From JANPLN01 sp043757265 (GTDB taxonomy: Bacteria; Bdellovibrionota; Bdellovibrionia; Bdellovibrionales; JAGQZY01), in NCBI GenBank assembly GCA_043757265.1, contig JAYUQP010000040.1, forward strand, positions 163,501-227,500: 64,000 nucleotides of DNA, given 5' to 3'. Shown here piece after piece: positions 1-7,370 of the stretch. How positions within the stretch are numbered: position 1 is the stretch's first letter; each line of letters opens with the position of its first letter. Below the pieces are notes generated by a model. It saw nothing but the letters and a program-made list of their open reading frames with translations. It was not told where the DNA came from and searched no databases. Made by a program: the position numbers and the translations under genes.

Positions 1-571
1 GCGCCATCTCAAGCTTTGCCTGAGTTGGAAATTTAATTTGTGTAAGTGCCACGAGATCGTCAAAACCGGCCTCTCCCGCCACTTCCTGTTCCACAAACCA
101 TTTCATCTGCTCTGTGTCAGCCTCACTTTCGAGCCAATCAAAAAGGGGATCGTGCTGTCCAGGTCCCGACTTTTCGAGCGAGACAAACCATTCAACAAAT
201 TCGTGCGCATCATTCGGTACATCGCCTGCGAGCGCAGCCGCAGCGGTGCGTTCGGTAGAAAGCATTGTTCGCTCTCGAACCAACATACCAACTTCGTCAA
301 ATCCAGAACTTCCGTTTTGTGATGGTAAGCGAGGCGATAATCGCCCATGATTAAATTTGGCGAGTGTTCGATGTAAGCGTTCAAAATCAAGAGCCGGAAA
401 TTGTGGAGTCTCCAGCGAAATATTTTGCACGGGTTTATGTATTGACTGTATTTGAGTCGATAAGTCGGCCGACAACTTATCTGAATCTTCATTCTGTAAA
501 TAATTTAAAGATTTAGACGACAGTGTCGCTGGCCGACGATTTGATAGATTAACAAATGTTTTAGCAAGCAT
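1..571 (-). CDS. Iron-containing redox enzyme family protein (haem-oxygenase-like), 3' end outside window
   Basis: This open frame runs from an ATG at 571 off the left edge, giving 190 codons without a stop. The second half reads like the haem-oxygenase-like, di-iron 'iron-containing redox enzyme' family: a WFVSLE...W..SEAD segment followed by MKWFVEQEVAGEAGFDDL, where the FVEQEVAGEAGFDD stretch is typical of the helix carrying metal-binding acidic residues. The N-terminal 75 residues are Ser/Leu-rich and not recognisable. The C-terminal metal ligands lie outside the window, so activity cannot be judged. Frames on the opposite strand here are shadows. The family assignment is from memory of the motif, not a search. 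Confidence 0.7.
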   Translation of the reverse strand, partial: MLAKTFVNLSNRRPATLSSKSLNYLQNEDSDKLSADLSTQIQSIHKPVQNISLETPQFPALDFERLHRTLAKFNHGRLSPRLPSQNGSSGFDEVGMLVRERTMLSTERTAAAALAGDVPNDAHEFVEWFVSLEKSGPGQHDPLFDWLESEADTEQMKWFVEQEVAGEAGFDDLVALTQIKFPTQAKLEMA

Positions 572-871
572 ATTTTCTCCAGTTGTAGACAAAGCGATGG
601 TAGAAAATAAAAGTGCAACTCGCAGGCCAAATAGGGAGTGAGTTGATCGTTAGGCTTCGAAAATGTGAAATCGTTTTAAACGATAAAAAAAATAATTTTG
701 TGAAAAGTTTTCTGAATTGAATTTTGCTTGATTAGTTTTGTTGAAAGGTGAGGAGGAGATGCTGAACGTGATATATTCATCATGAGGAGGAATTATCCCT
801 TTAAGAAAACACCATAAGGCGCCTGCTAAATAGCAAGAAATAGATGAGTTCGACGTATGCAGAGCACTAGA
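572..871. other. Intergenic stretch, 300 bases, no gene
   Basis: AT-rich sequence upstream of the leftmost gene. It presumably holds that gene's promoter and the end of the secreted coiled-coil gene's transcript. Two overlapping mini-frames (8 and 11 codons, 759-785 and 782-817, plus strand) follow a purine-rich GAGGAGGAG but have no gene downstream on that strand. I see no convincing terminator hairpin. Confidence 0.5.
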
Positions 872-1192
872 TTACTTTTTGCATGTAATAAATTGTGGAA
901 GACAGCGTGATTTATCCGGCACTTTTTGCAAACATTTGTCGGTCACAGATTGTCTAGCCGCAGTTTCTGAAAGCTCTGTTGCCGTGAAATCGCCGTCAAA
1001 AGGCGTGTGGATGTCACATGTGACATTTGCAACAATCATAAATCCATTGGACCGCGTGAGAGTATTTTCCATTTTTTCTACTTTTTGCTTGAGCTCTTTT
1101 ATTTGTTTTTCTAGTTCCTCAACACGCTTTTGAGATTCGTCTGCAAAAACGAGTGTGAATGAAAATAAAAGAGTGCAAAAAACCGAAATCAT
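872..1192 (-). CDS. Small secreted coiled-coil protein, function unknown
   Basis: 106 residues. The N-terminus is a cleavable signal peptide (hydrophobic FCTLLFSFTLVFA, cut near residue 17). Residues 20-45 are a strongly charged heptad-like coiled coil (RVEELEKQIKELKQKVEKME). The C-terminal half carries four cysteines (CDIHTPFDG, DKCLQK, SRCLPQ, ITCKK), suggesting two disulfides in an exported protein. A good ribosome-binding site (AGGAACGT just before the ATG) supports the start. The gene lies 10 bases downstream of the S9 peptidase gene on the same strand and is probably co-transcribed with it. I do not recognise the family. Confidence 0.75.
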   Translation of the reverse strand: MISVFCTLLFSFTLVFADESQKRVEELEKQIKELKQKVEKMENTLTRSNGFMIVANVTCDIHTPFDGDFTATELSETAARQSVTDKCLQKVPDKSRCLPQFITCKK

Positions 1193-1202
1193 ACGTTCCT
1201 TA

Positions 1203-3125
1203 TTATTTCAGATGTTTCTCAAAAAAATCAAGCGCGTACGTATTAAGTAGAACGATATTGGACCGTTTTGCGACGCCGTGACCTTCGTCAGGAAAAATCA
1301 CAAGTTTTGAGTTCTTATTCATCTTTTCAATTGTTTCGTAGAACTGCACCGCCTCGCCCACTGGGACCCGGGGGTCCGTGGCACCGTGGGCGATCATCAA
1401 AGGTTTCTTAACCTGATCAATATACGTAACTGGTGACAGCTTCAACATCGCATCACGCTCTTTGGATGGGTCTCCATACTCGTTCATACGCAGAGCGCGC
1501 CGGTAGGGTGCAGTATTCTCGATAAACGTGATCAGGCTGCTCATACCCACGATTGCAAGACCAGCATCGTAAAAATCGGCAAACATCGACACACCAACAA
1601 GGGTGGAATAGCCGCCGTAGCTTCCACCGGTGATTCCAATTTTAGGCGCTACGCCGTTTATTACCCAGTTTTTCTTGATAAACTCGGCACAATCCCGAAT
1701 ATCAGTAATCACTTTAAGTCGCTGTACGCCATTGTCGGCCTGCAACCACTTTTTTCCATAACCATCGCTACCGCGCACATTCGGCGCAACATAAACAAAA
1801 CCCTTTTCGGTATACAAATTATACAACGGTGTAAATCGCGGAGTAAATTGCGACTCAGGACCGCCATGAAATTGAACGATCACCGGACAAGCTTCGGTTT
1901 TGCACTTTGCGGAGCGCCAGACAAACATAGGAACATCGGTGCCGTCATGGGCCTTGTAGGATTCGAGTGTTGGCTTCACATAACCGAGTGTGTTGATTTC
2001 GGGAGTGGATGGAAGCACCCACTCCTGCACTTTTTTGGTTTGCAAATCGTAAACAAAGTTTTTGCGAGGAGCATTGTGATACTCTGCTGAATAGCTGAGG
2101 TAGCGATTGTTTGTAGAAAATGCACCAACATAGGCCTGCTGTGCATCCTTTAAGCCGGGGAGAGTTGTTTTTTTCGAAGTTGCTAAATTTACTAATTGTA
2201 ATCGTGCGTAGCCCTTTTCGTTAATAACATAAACCATGTGTTTGCGATTCTCTGACACCTTAAACTCGCTAATGTCCGCATCAATATTTGTTCCCCAAGG
2301 TGTAAGCTTGCCGTTTTTCAGCGTGTAGAGTTTGCGAAAGTCGGCAATTTTGTTGGTGAGCACGAGGAACTCGTCCTGGGTTTTAAACGCCAATTTAAAA
2401 TCTTCCAATTCATTTTGACCAAGCAGCGGCGACTTTGTCTTCGTTTTCAAATCGAAAACAAAATGTTCATTTTGCATGCTGCCTTTAAGCAGAGTCAGAA
2501 TAGCTTTTCCTTTCAAAATATCAGAAAGTGTCCAAATTCCAGATTCGTCCCACACCACTTCGTGAGAGTCGGCAGCTAAGTTGTATTTGTAAATAGAGTA
2601 CGAATCCGGAGCTTTATCATTTGTGCGATAATAAAGAGATTTTGAGTCCTCAGTGAAACCTAAGAATCCCGTTTGGTGTTTGGAGTTGTAATAAACTTTG
2701 CGCAGTTCCCCACCACCGATTTTCATTAAGAAAATGCCTGGGTTTTCGTCACCCTTTGAATCCCGCGACACAATTATAAACTCGCTGTTTGGGCTCATTC
2801 CTACGAGGCGTGAGGCATCTTCCCCGGCCGTGAGCTGAATGGGAAAACTTTTTGGTCCGTTCAGTTTCCAAATTTGCAAGGACCCAGTGACATTCCAATT
2901 CATAAAAAGGGAGCGGCCGTCACCAGTCACCAGGCCGTCAGATGGCGCACGAATGTCTACCAACTTTTCTATTATATTTTTCAAATCGGCGTTGGGTGTA
3001 GGCGGTGCATATTTAGCAAGAGTCTCAGGTGAGATACTATTCAAGCCGTAACCTGAGTATTTTGTCTTAGATGCAGTACTGCAGCCGATGACTAAAATTG
3101 CTGAAAATAAAGATAGGTATTTCAT
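1203..3125 (-). CDS. S9 family prolyl oligopeptidase-type peptidase, lipoprotein
   Basis: A 640-residue serine peptidase of the S9 family (dipeptidyl/acylaminoacyl peptidase type), which cleaves short peptides. The N-terminus is a lipoprotein signal with a Cys lipobox (LVIGCSTAS), so it is probably anchored in a membrane facing the periplasm. Residues about 50-390 form WD-like beta-propeller repeats (PNSEFIIVSRDSKGDENPG and similar). The C-terminal 250 residues are the alpha/beta hydrolase, with oxyanion HGGPESQF, nucleophile GGSYGG (Ser about 502), acid HGATDPRVPV and catalytic His DEGHGVAK. All triad elements are intact. It appears to head an operon with the small coiled-coil gene downstream. 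Confidence 0.92.
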   Translation of the reverse strand: MKYLSLFSAILVIGCSTASKTKYSGYGLNSISPETLAKYAPPTPNADLKNIIEKLVDIRAPSDGLVTGDGRSLFMNWNVTGSLQIWKLNGPKSFPIQLTAGEDASRLVGMSPNSEFIIVSRDSKGDENPGIFLMKIGGGELRKVYYNSKHQTGFLGFTEDSKSLYYRTNDKAPDSYSIYKYNLAADSHEVVWDESGIWTLSDILKGKAILTLLKGSMQNEHFVFDLKTKTKSPLLGQNELEDFKLAFKTQDEFLVLTNKIADFRKLYTLKNGKLTPWGTNIDADISEFKVSENRKHMVYVINEKGYARLQLVNLATSKKTTLPGLKDAQQAYVGAFSTNNRYLSYSAEYHNAPRKNFVYDLQTKKVQEWVLPSTPEINTLGYVKPTLESYKAHDGTDVPMFVWRSAKCKTEACPVIVQFHGGPESQFTPRFTPLYNLYTEKGFVYVAPNVRGSDGYGKKWLQADNGVQRLKVITDIRDCAEFIKKNWVINGVAPKIGITGGSYGGYSTLVGVSMFADFYDAGLAIVGMSSLITFIENTAPYRRALRMNEYGDPSKERDAMLKLSPVTYIDQVKKPLMIAHGATDPRVPVGEAVQFYETIEKMNKNSKLVIFPDEGHGVAKRSNIVLLNTYALDFFEKHLK

Positions 3126-3183
3126 TTTTTCCCTTTTGGTGACAAAGGCTGAATCCAGCGTTTGTCGTGCGCTTGCCGTACCA

Positions 3184-4143
3184 TTATGTCATTGCATTAA
3201 AAACCTGTTCGAGTGTTGAGTCCATCCAGCGGTTGTAGCCAAAAGGACCTCGGCCTTGAGAAAGATATCCCATATGGCCCCCAGTGTCTTCAAGATGCAG
3301 ATGGACATAGGAGCTTTCGCGCGCCGAAAGGTATGGCTGCCACGGAATAAATGGATCATCCTTAGACATCAAAATAAATGTGGGAGTTTTGATTTTTCCC
3401 AGGTGCGGCGCTGTTGAGCACTGCAAATAATAATCATTGGCGTTTTTAAAACCGCCAAGCGGTGCCGTATAGAGCTCGTCCACATCAGATAAATAAGCCC
3501 AACGTGGAATAATTATTGGCGGGACGAAGTTTTTTTCCTCGCGGGATTTAATTTCTTTTCGACAGCCATTTACAAACCATAAATCGTAAAAACGATTGAA
3601 CCCTTGTTTAAGACTTACAGACGACGCTTTCAAGTCTGTGGGACCATTAACAGCGATAGCTTGATCGGGAAGATGTTCCCCGCGGATCCCAGTAACCAAC
3701 GAAAGCACAGCATTAGCCCCTAAGGAAAACCCTACAGCAATTAATTGTTTTTTCGGAAATTGCTTTCTACAAAACGCGACCACCTCGGAAACATCTTCGC
3801 CCCGGCCCGAATGATAGGGTCCGCGTGCCAGACCGGCACCTTCGCCACAACCTCTGTGGTTGACCAAAAAAACCGAATGACCAAGGTTTAAACTCAGCTT
3901 CGCCATTCGACCCATGTACTTGGAATCGACGCTTCCGATAAGACCGTGAAAAAAAATGAGCAATGTGGAACTTGTACCCTCGAAGTAACGGGCGGCAAGC
4001 TGGTCGCCATCGGGCAATCTTATTTTTAAATTTTTGTAAGGGATATCGGTTCCCCTAGACGGGAGCCCATAGGCAACAAGAGTTTGCTGGTGCCCGCCGC
4101 GCGCCCAAAAAGGCGGCGTGCAAGGCTCAATATTAAGATTCAC
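3184..4143 (-). CDS. YheT-family alpha/beta hydrolase
   Basis: A 319-residue hydrolase of the YheT/EMB8 group. The FWARGGHQQTL segment near the N-terminus is the family hallmark. It has an FFHGLIGS oxyanion region, nucleophile elbow GFSLGANAVL, acid SKDDPFIP and catalytic His GGHMGY, a complete Ser-Asp-His triad. It has no signal peptide and is predicted cytoplasmic. The natural substrate of YheT proteins is not established. The start is GTG and overlaps the 3' end of the methyltransferase gene by 11 bases, so the two are translationally coupled, which suggests linked roles in lipid or small-molecule metabolism. Confidence 0.88.
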   Translation of the reverse strand: MNLNIEPCTPPFWARGGHQQTLVAYGLPSRGTDIPYKNLKIRLPDGDQLAARYFEGTSSTLLIFFHGLIGSVDSKYMGRMAKLSLNLGHSVFLVNHRGCGEGAGLARGPYHSGRGEDVSEVVAFCRKQFPKKQLIAVGFSLGANAVLSLVTGIRGEHLPDQAIAVNGPTDLKASSVSLKQGFNRFYDLWFVNGCRKEIKSREEKNFVPPIIIPRWAYLSDVDELYTAPLGGFKNANDYYLQCSTAPHLGKIKTPTFILMSKDDPFIPWQPYLSARESSYVHLHLEDTGGHMGYLSQGRGPFGYNRWMDSTLEQVFNAMT

Positions 4144-5152
4144 GCACGGCGCTTACAGATTTTGAGAAAAAACCCCGCGATGCGCGCACAGGTGATTCGA
4201 TAAACTTACGGAGCTCATCCTCGAGCGGATGCTGCACATAATTTTTATAAAAAGGTTCATGGTAACTAATCGGAAATTTTTCAAGGGCCCAACCAAGGTG
4301 AGGCGCGTCTCCCTCTTGGATAGAATCCACAAGAGATAAAACACCACCCACTTTTAAAACACGCCAAGCTTCTTTTAGAACTGTCGCTCGATTTTTATGC
4401 GGAAGCTCGTGAAATAAAAACGAGCACGTAACGACATCGAAGTGTAAATCCTTAAACGGCATCTCCTCGGCATTAGCCTGCAAAAAGCTGACGCGTGGAA
4501 ATTTTTTCAAGCTGCTCTGCGCTTGCTTCAAATAGGGAAAACTTAAATCCACTGCTGTTATATTTGCCTTTGGAAATGTCAGGGCAAGATCACGGGTTAA
4601 ACTACCCGGGCCGCAAGCTACGTCGAGAATATTTATTTCCGCATCTCGCGCAAAAACGTCCCGTGCTGGAGGAATTGCCAATCGCCGCATGGTTTGTGCA
4701 GTGCCGTTAAATAGTATTTCCACTTGGTGATCGTAGATGCGCGCCGACTCTTCACTTAGATAACCATCAGTTTGAAAGTGAAAGTTGCGAGAATAGTAAT
4801 CGGGCAGATCTTTCAAATACTGTTCTGCAGATCCCGAAAAATCCTGATGTTTTTTGGTCTTCATCCGACGTGCCACTTGAACCGCGTCAGCCCATACCTT
4901 TACCAGTTGTAAAGTGTGAGTGAGAGGTGAACCTAAAGAAACTACACTTGCTGGATAAACGTTATTTTTAATGTTCTGTTCGTCCCATTTGTGCAGAGCA
5001 TAGATGTCCTTGAATAAAACTTTTAATTCTTCAATTTTCGGACCTTCAGCATTACGCCCATGCAGATAAAGCTGCGATAAAATAAGAAGCGGAAGGTTTT
5101 CGGAAAAGTAGAGAGCCGATTTTCCAAGCGATTTGTACAGAGGTGAAATCAT
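4133..5152 (-). CDS. Class I SAM-dependent methyltransferase
   Basis: 339 residues. The N-terminal 140 residues are helical and not recognised. The C-terminal half is a UbiE-like class I methyltransferase: motif I NILDVACGPGSLTRDLAL, an acidic ribose-binding position in NITAVDLSFPYLKQA, motif EEMPFKDLHFDVV, then FHELPHKNRATVLKEAWRVL and GGVLSLVDS. The substrate cannot be read from sequence; an extended N-terminal domain of this sort often goes with lipid or quinone substrates. It overlaps the YheT-type hydrolase by 11 bases. No clear Shine-Dalgarno precedes the ATG. Confidence 0.85.
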   Translation of the reverse strand: MISPLYKSLGKSALYFSENLPLLILSQLYLHGRNAEGPKIEELKVLFKDIYALHKWDEQNIKNNVYPASVVSLGSPLTHTLQLVKVWADAVQVARRMKTKKHQDFSGSAEQYLKDLPDYYSRNFHFQTDGYLSEESARIYDHQVEILFNGTAQTMRRLAIPPARDVFARDAEINILDVACGPGSLTRDLALTFPKANITAVDLSFPYLKQAQSSLKKFPRVSFLQANAEEMPFKDLHFDVVTCSFLFHELPHKNRATVLKEAWRVLKVGGVLSLVDSIQEGDAPHLGWALEKFPISYHEPFYKNYVQHPLEDELRKFIESPVRASRGFFSKSVSAVRES

Positions 5153-5200
5153 GAATAGTTTGTAACTTCATAAACAAAAAAAGGCAAAGAGAAAGCAGCC

Positions 5201-5239
5201 AAAAAAAATCCAGAACGTTCTGCAAATAAAACGTTCTGG
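5201..5239 (-). terminator. Rho-independent terminator of lexA1
   Basis: A perfect 10-bp inverted repeat (CCAGAACGTT at 5210-5219 with AACGTTCTGG at 5230-5239). On the minus strand it is followed by A and a run of eight T. It lies about 90 bases past the lexA stop. Its inner part CAGAACGTTCTG (5211-5222) is also a self-palindrome. Confidence 0.85.
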
Positions 5240-5329
5240 ATAACAACAAACAACGATTTTTTAAGGTAACTGTTTTTCGATTTACTAGATGTTGGCGCTA
5301 TTAAAACGCCGTTTCTACTCAAAGCTGCA

Positions 5330-5953
5330 TCAGTCCAAGCGTCGTATAACACTCGCGAGCACACCTAAAATTTTGAATTCTGAAACGGGGGACACATGGA
5401 TCACATTGTATTTGGGGTTCGCTGGGTGCAACTCCACTCCAGCCGGACGCTGATAATATCGCTTGATGGTAGCTTCGTTATCAACGATGGCGACGACTGT
5501 TTCACCGTTTTCGGCGTTGGCTTGCCGCTTAATTACAACGTAGTCACCATCCATAATGCAGTCTTCGATCATCGAGTCGCCTTTTACGGTGAGAGCAAAA
5601 TACTCAACACCCGTGCGTAGTAACGAGCGGGGTACGTCGACATACTCACGGTTTTCCACGGCTTCGATGGGATAGCCTGCAGCCACCTTACCCAGCATGG
5701 GGAGCCGCTGGACATCGGAGTCTTCGAAATCGCGCACAAGTTCGATGGCGCGTTTGCGATTGGCACCAATTGGCGCTTTGATGTAACCCTTACCGCGCAA
5801 CTGGGAAATAAAGTCCTGTACGGTGGATATAGCACTGTAATTGAACCGATCTTGGATTTCATGATAGGTGGGCGGGCGTTGGTTTTCGTTTAAATAAAAC
5901 TTTATGAAATCGTAAATCCGTTGTTCTTTCTCAGTAAGACTAGGCAGCGACAT
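5330..5953 (-). CDS. lexA: LexA repressor, first copy
   Basis: A 207-residue LexA-type repressor and self-cleaving S24 peptidase. The N-terminal winged helix (residues 5-65, TEKEQRIYDFIKFYLNENQ... STVQDFISQLRGKGYI) is followed by the RecA-triggered cleavage site Ala92-Gly93 (KVAAGYP), nucleophile Ser127 (KGDSMIED) and general base Lys164 (EATIKRYY). All are intact, so DNA-damage-induced autocleavage is expected. The ATG at 5953 is preferred over an in-frame TTG one codon earlier because AAGGAGG sits four bases upstream of it. A strong terminator follows. Upstream lie ATACGG inverted repeats close to the start and a larger repeat structure further up. A second lexA lies at 51.8 kb, so this copy may control a separate target set. 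Confidence 0.93.
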   Translation of the reverse strand: MSLPSLTEKEQRIYDFIKFYLNENQRPPTYHEIQDRFNYSAISTVQDFISQLRGKGYIKAPIGANRKRAIELVRDFEDSDVQRLPMLGKVAAGYPIEAVENREYVDVPRSLLRTGVEYFALTVKGDSMIEDCIMDGDYVVIKRQANAENGETVVAIVDNEATIKRYYQRPAGVELHPANPKYNVIHVSPVSEFKILGVLASVIRRLD

Positions 5954-5980
5954 CAAACCTCCTTGTTTTTCGAACCATGG

Positions 5981-6024
5981 CCGTACATTGTCCGTATAAA
6001 AGAAGATATACGGTAAACATACGG
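5981..6024. promoter_or_regulatory. Candidate operator cluster upstream of lexA1 (CCGTAT/ATACGG boxes)
   Basis: CCGTATA (5992-5998) and TATACGG (6007-6013) form a perfect 7-bp inverted repeat with an 8-base spacer. A second ATACGG follows at 6019-6024, and a related CCGTAC at 5981-5986. The set lies 28-71 bases upstream of the lexA ATG, where an autoregulatory LexA site is expected. Assignment to LexA is inference; no site of this form occurs in front of the second lexA. Confidence 0.5.
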
Positions 6025-6051
6025 TCAGTAAAGTCCAGATTTAAGTTTTGA

Positions 6052-6286
6052 GGTACGCCGTTCCTTTTTAGGTACGCCGTACGATTTAAGGTACGCCGTA
6101 CCTTTTAGTTGAGACCTGCGTCAATAATTGCAAGACAATGGTCATGGATGTCGGAGCGAGCTCAGCTTAAACGAGCGCGGGAGACGTTTTGATTCTTAGC
6201 AATCTCCTTTTTGTTCATAAATGAAAATATCTATGACGCGCACCTTAACCAAAAGGTACGGCGTACCTTAAAGGGAACGGCGTACC
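6052..6286. repeat. 19-bp tandem repeats in two inverted clusters forming ~48-bp arms
   Basis: A 13-bp palindromic core GGTACGCCGTACC recurs at 6052, 6071 and 6090, exactly 19 bp apart. It recurs in opposite orientation at 6255 and 6274, again 19 bp apart. Individual cores differ by one base at most (GTTCC, TACG variants). The spacers (TTTTTA, ATTTAA, CTTTAA) are also conserved, so 6065-6113 and 6244-6291 are long, nearly perfect inverted arms around about 130 bases of unique sequence. It sits between the srkA terminator and the lexA1 operator region. Confidence 0.85.
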
Positions 6287-6295
6287 TAAAAACTT

Positions 6296-6334
6296 GAATT
6301 CACGTATACCGGTTGGACGGGGATACGTGAATTC
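6296..6334 (-). terminator. Rho-independent terminator of srkA
   Basis: A perfect 12-bp inverted repeat, GAATTCACGTAT (6296-6307) and ATACGTGAATTC (6323-6334). On the minus strand it is followed by AAGTTTTTAGG. It lies 21 bases past the srkA stop. Its distal edge abuts the first palindrome of the repeat cluster. Confidence 0.8.
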
Positions 6335-6354
6335 AGGTGTGAGTTTGCGGGCGG

Positions 6355-7314
6355 TTAGAGGGACCAGGAGATTTTTTCTAGGGCCTCGAGCTCCTCGGCC
6401 CAGTAGTTGTAGCTTTCGAACTGCGGAAACAACCGCGGGAACGAGGGATCATGCCATCTGTTGCCTATCCATGCCGCATAAGAAAAAATGCGTAACCCGC
6501 GCAAAGCGGGAATGAGATCCAGTTCACTTTTATCAAAGTGGCGAAACTCGGCGTACCCACCCAAAAAAAGATCCAGTTCTTTTTGCGTATCTGCAACGGT
6601 GCCTGGAAGCAGCATCCACAAATCTTGCACGGCGGGTCCGTTTATACAGTCGTCAAAATCGACGAAGAAAAAAGAGTCCCCGTTGTGCAAAATATTCCCA
6701 CGATGACAATCGCCGTGAATCCTTAAAAATCGCGTGTTCGAAAGTTCTTCGTCCAGATAATCAAGAATATCTAAACAAGCCACCTCGTAACGGGACAAGA
6801 ATTCAGGGGCGACCCATTTTTTTAAAACTGCCAAGCTCTGCCACCCCAAATGGTTATCAGAACCCATAGTGGGCCGGTGCCTAAAAGTTTTTCTAGCGCC
6901 GCAGTTGTGCAACTGGGCGAGCATGCTTCCAATTCGTTTCCAGTCAGAATCAAAAAACTCCTCGGGCATTCGCCCAGGGGTTTTTGGAAATAACGAAAAG
7001 TAAATGGGTCCTGCAAGCTCGTCCACGGTGCGATTATTTTTAAGCTGCATGGGGGCTACAACATCAAGATCTTGTTCGCGAAGTTCGTTTAAAAAGCCAT
7101 GCTCCTCACCCAGGGCCTCAAGGCTCCAGCGTCCCGGTCGGTAAAACTTTGCAATAACTTGCGACAAGGGCTGTTGGGCTGATGTTTCCAGGCGCAGGTT
7201 AAAGACTCTGTTTTCATACGAGTTCAGCTGGTAAAACTCGCCAGTGGTGAGAAAACGATTTTGCTCAACCGCATTTAAAACCGCATCGGGAGACAACGAA
7301 AAAAAGCTATTCAT
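6355..7314 (-). CDS. srkA: Stress response kinase SrkA (YihE/RdoA family)
   Basis: A 319-residue cytoplasmic aminoglycoside-phosphotransferase-fold kinase closely resembling E. coli SrkA, a Ser/Thr protein kinase that protects stressed cells. Shared segments include LNSYENRVF near residue 30, KFYRPGRWS (ATP-site Lys), LHGDCHRGN-type catalytic loop (IHGDCHRGNIL, Asp near 201), metal-binding VDFDDC, GPAVQDLWMLL, and the C-terminal RWHDPSFPRLFP. The ATG at 7314 matches the E. coli start (MNSFFSLSPDAV); an in-frame TTG 13 codons upstream is possible. No strong Shine-Dalgarno is visible for either. The gene lies 56 bases downstream of the FecR-domain gene and may share its transcript. Confidence 0.93.
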   Translation of the reverse strand: MNSFFSLSPDAVLNAVEQNRFLTTGEFYQLNSYENRVFNLRLETSAQQPLSQVIAKFYRPGRWSLEALGEEHGFLNELREQDLDVVAPMQLKNNRTVDELAGPIYFSLFPKTPGRMPEEFFDSDWKRIGSMLAQLHNCGARKTFRHRPTMGSDNHLGWQSLAVLKKWVAPEFLSRYEVACLDILDYLDEELSNTRFLRIHGDCHRGNILHNGDSFFFVDFDDCINGPAVQDLWMLLPGTVADTQKELDLFLGGYAEFRHFDKSELDLIPALRGLRIFSYAAWIGNRWHDPSFPRLFPQFESYNYWAEELEALEKISWSL

Positions 7315-7370
7315 GGAGCAAGAACTAACAGAGTTCTCCTGCAGAGTCCTCAATTTGTTTGAACGGGGAG

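Noticed and set aside
103..492. 129-codon minus-strand frame near the left edge
   Set aside because: It lies in another frame of the haem-oxygenase-like gene, whose reading frame is open to the edge and has family motifs.
759..817. Two overlapping mini-frames after a GAGGAGGAG sequence, possible leader peptides
   Set aside because: No gene follows on the plus strand, and the spacing between the purine-rich site and the ATG is poor.
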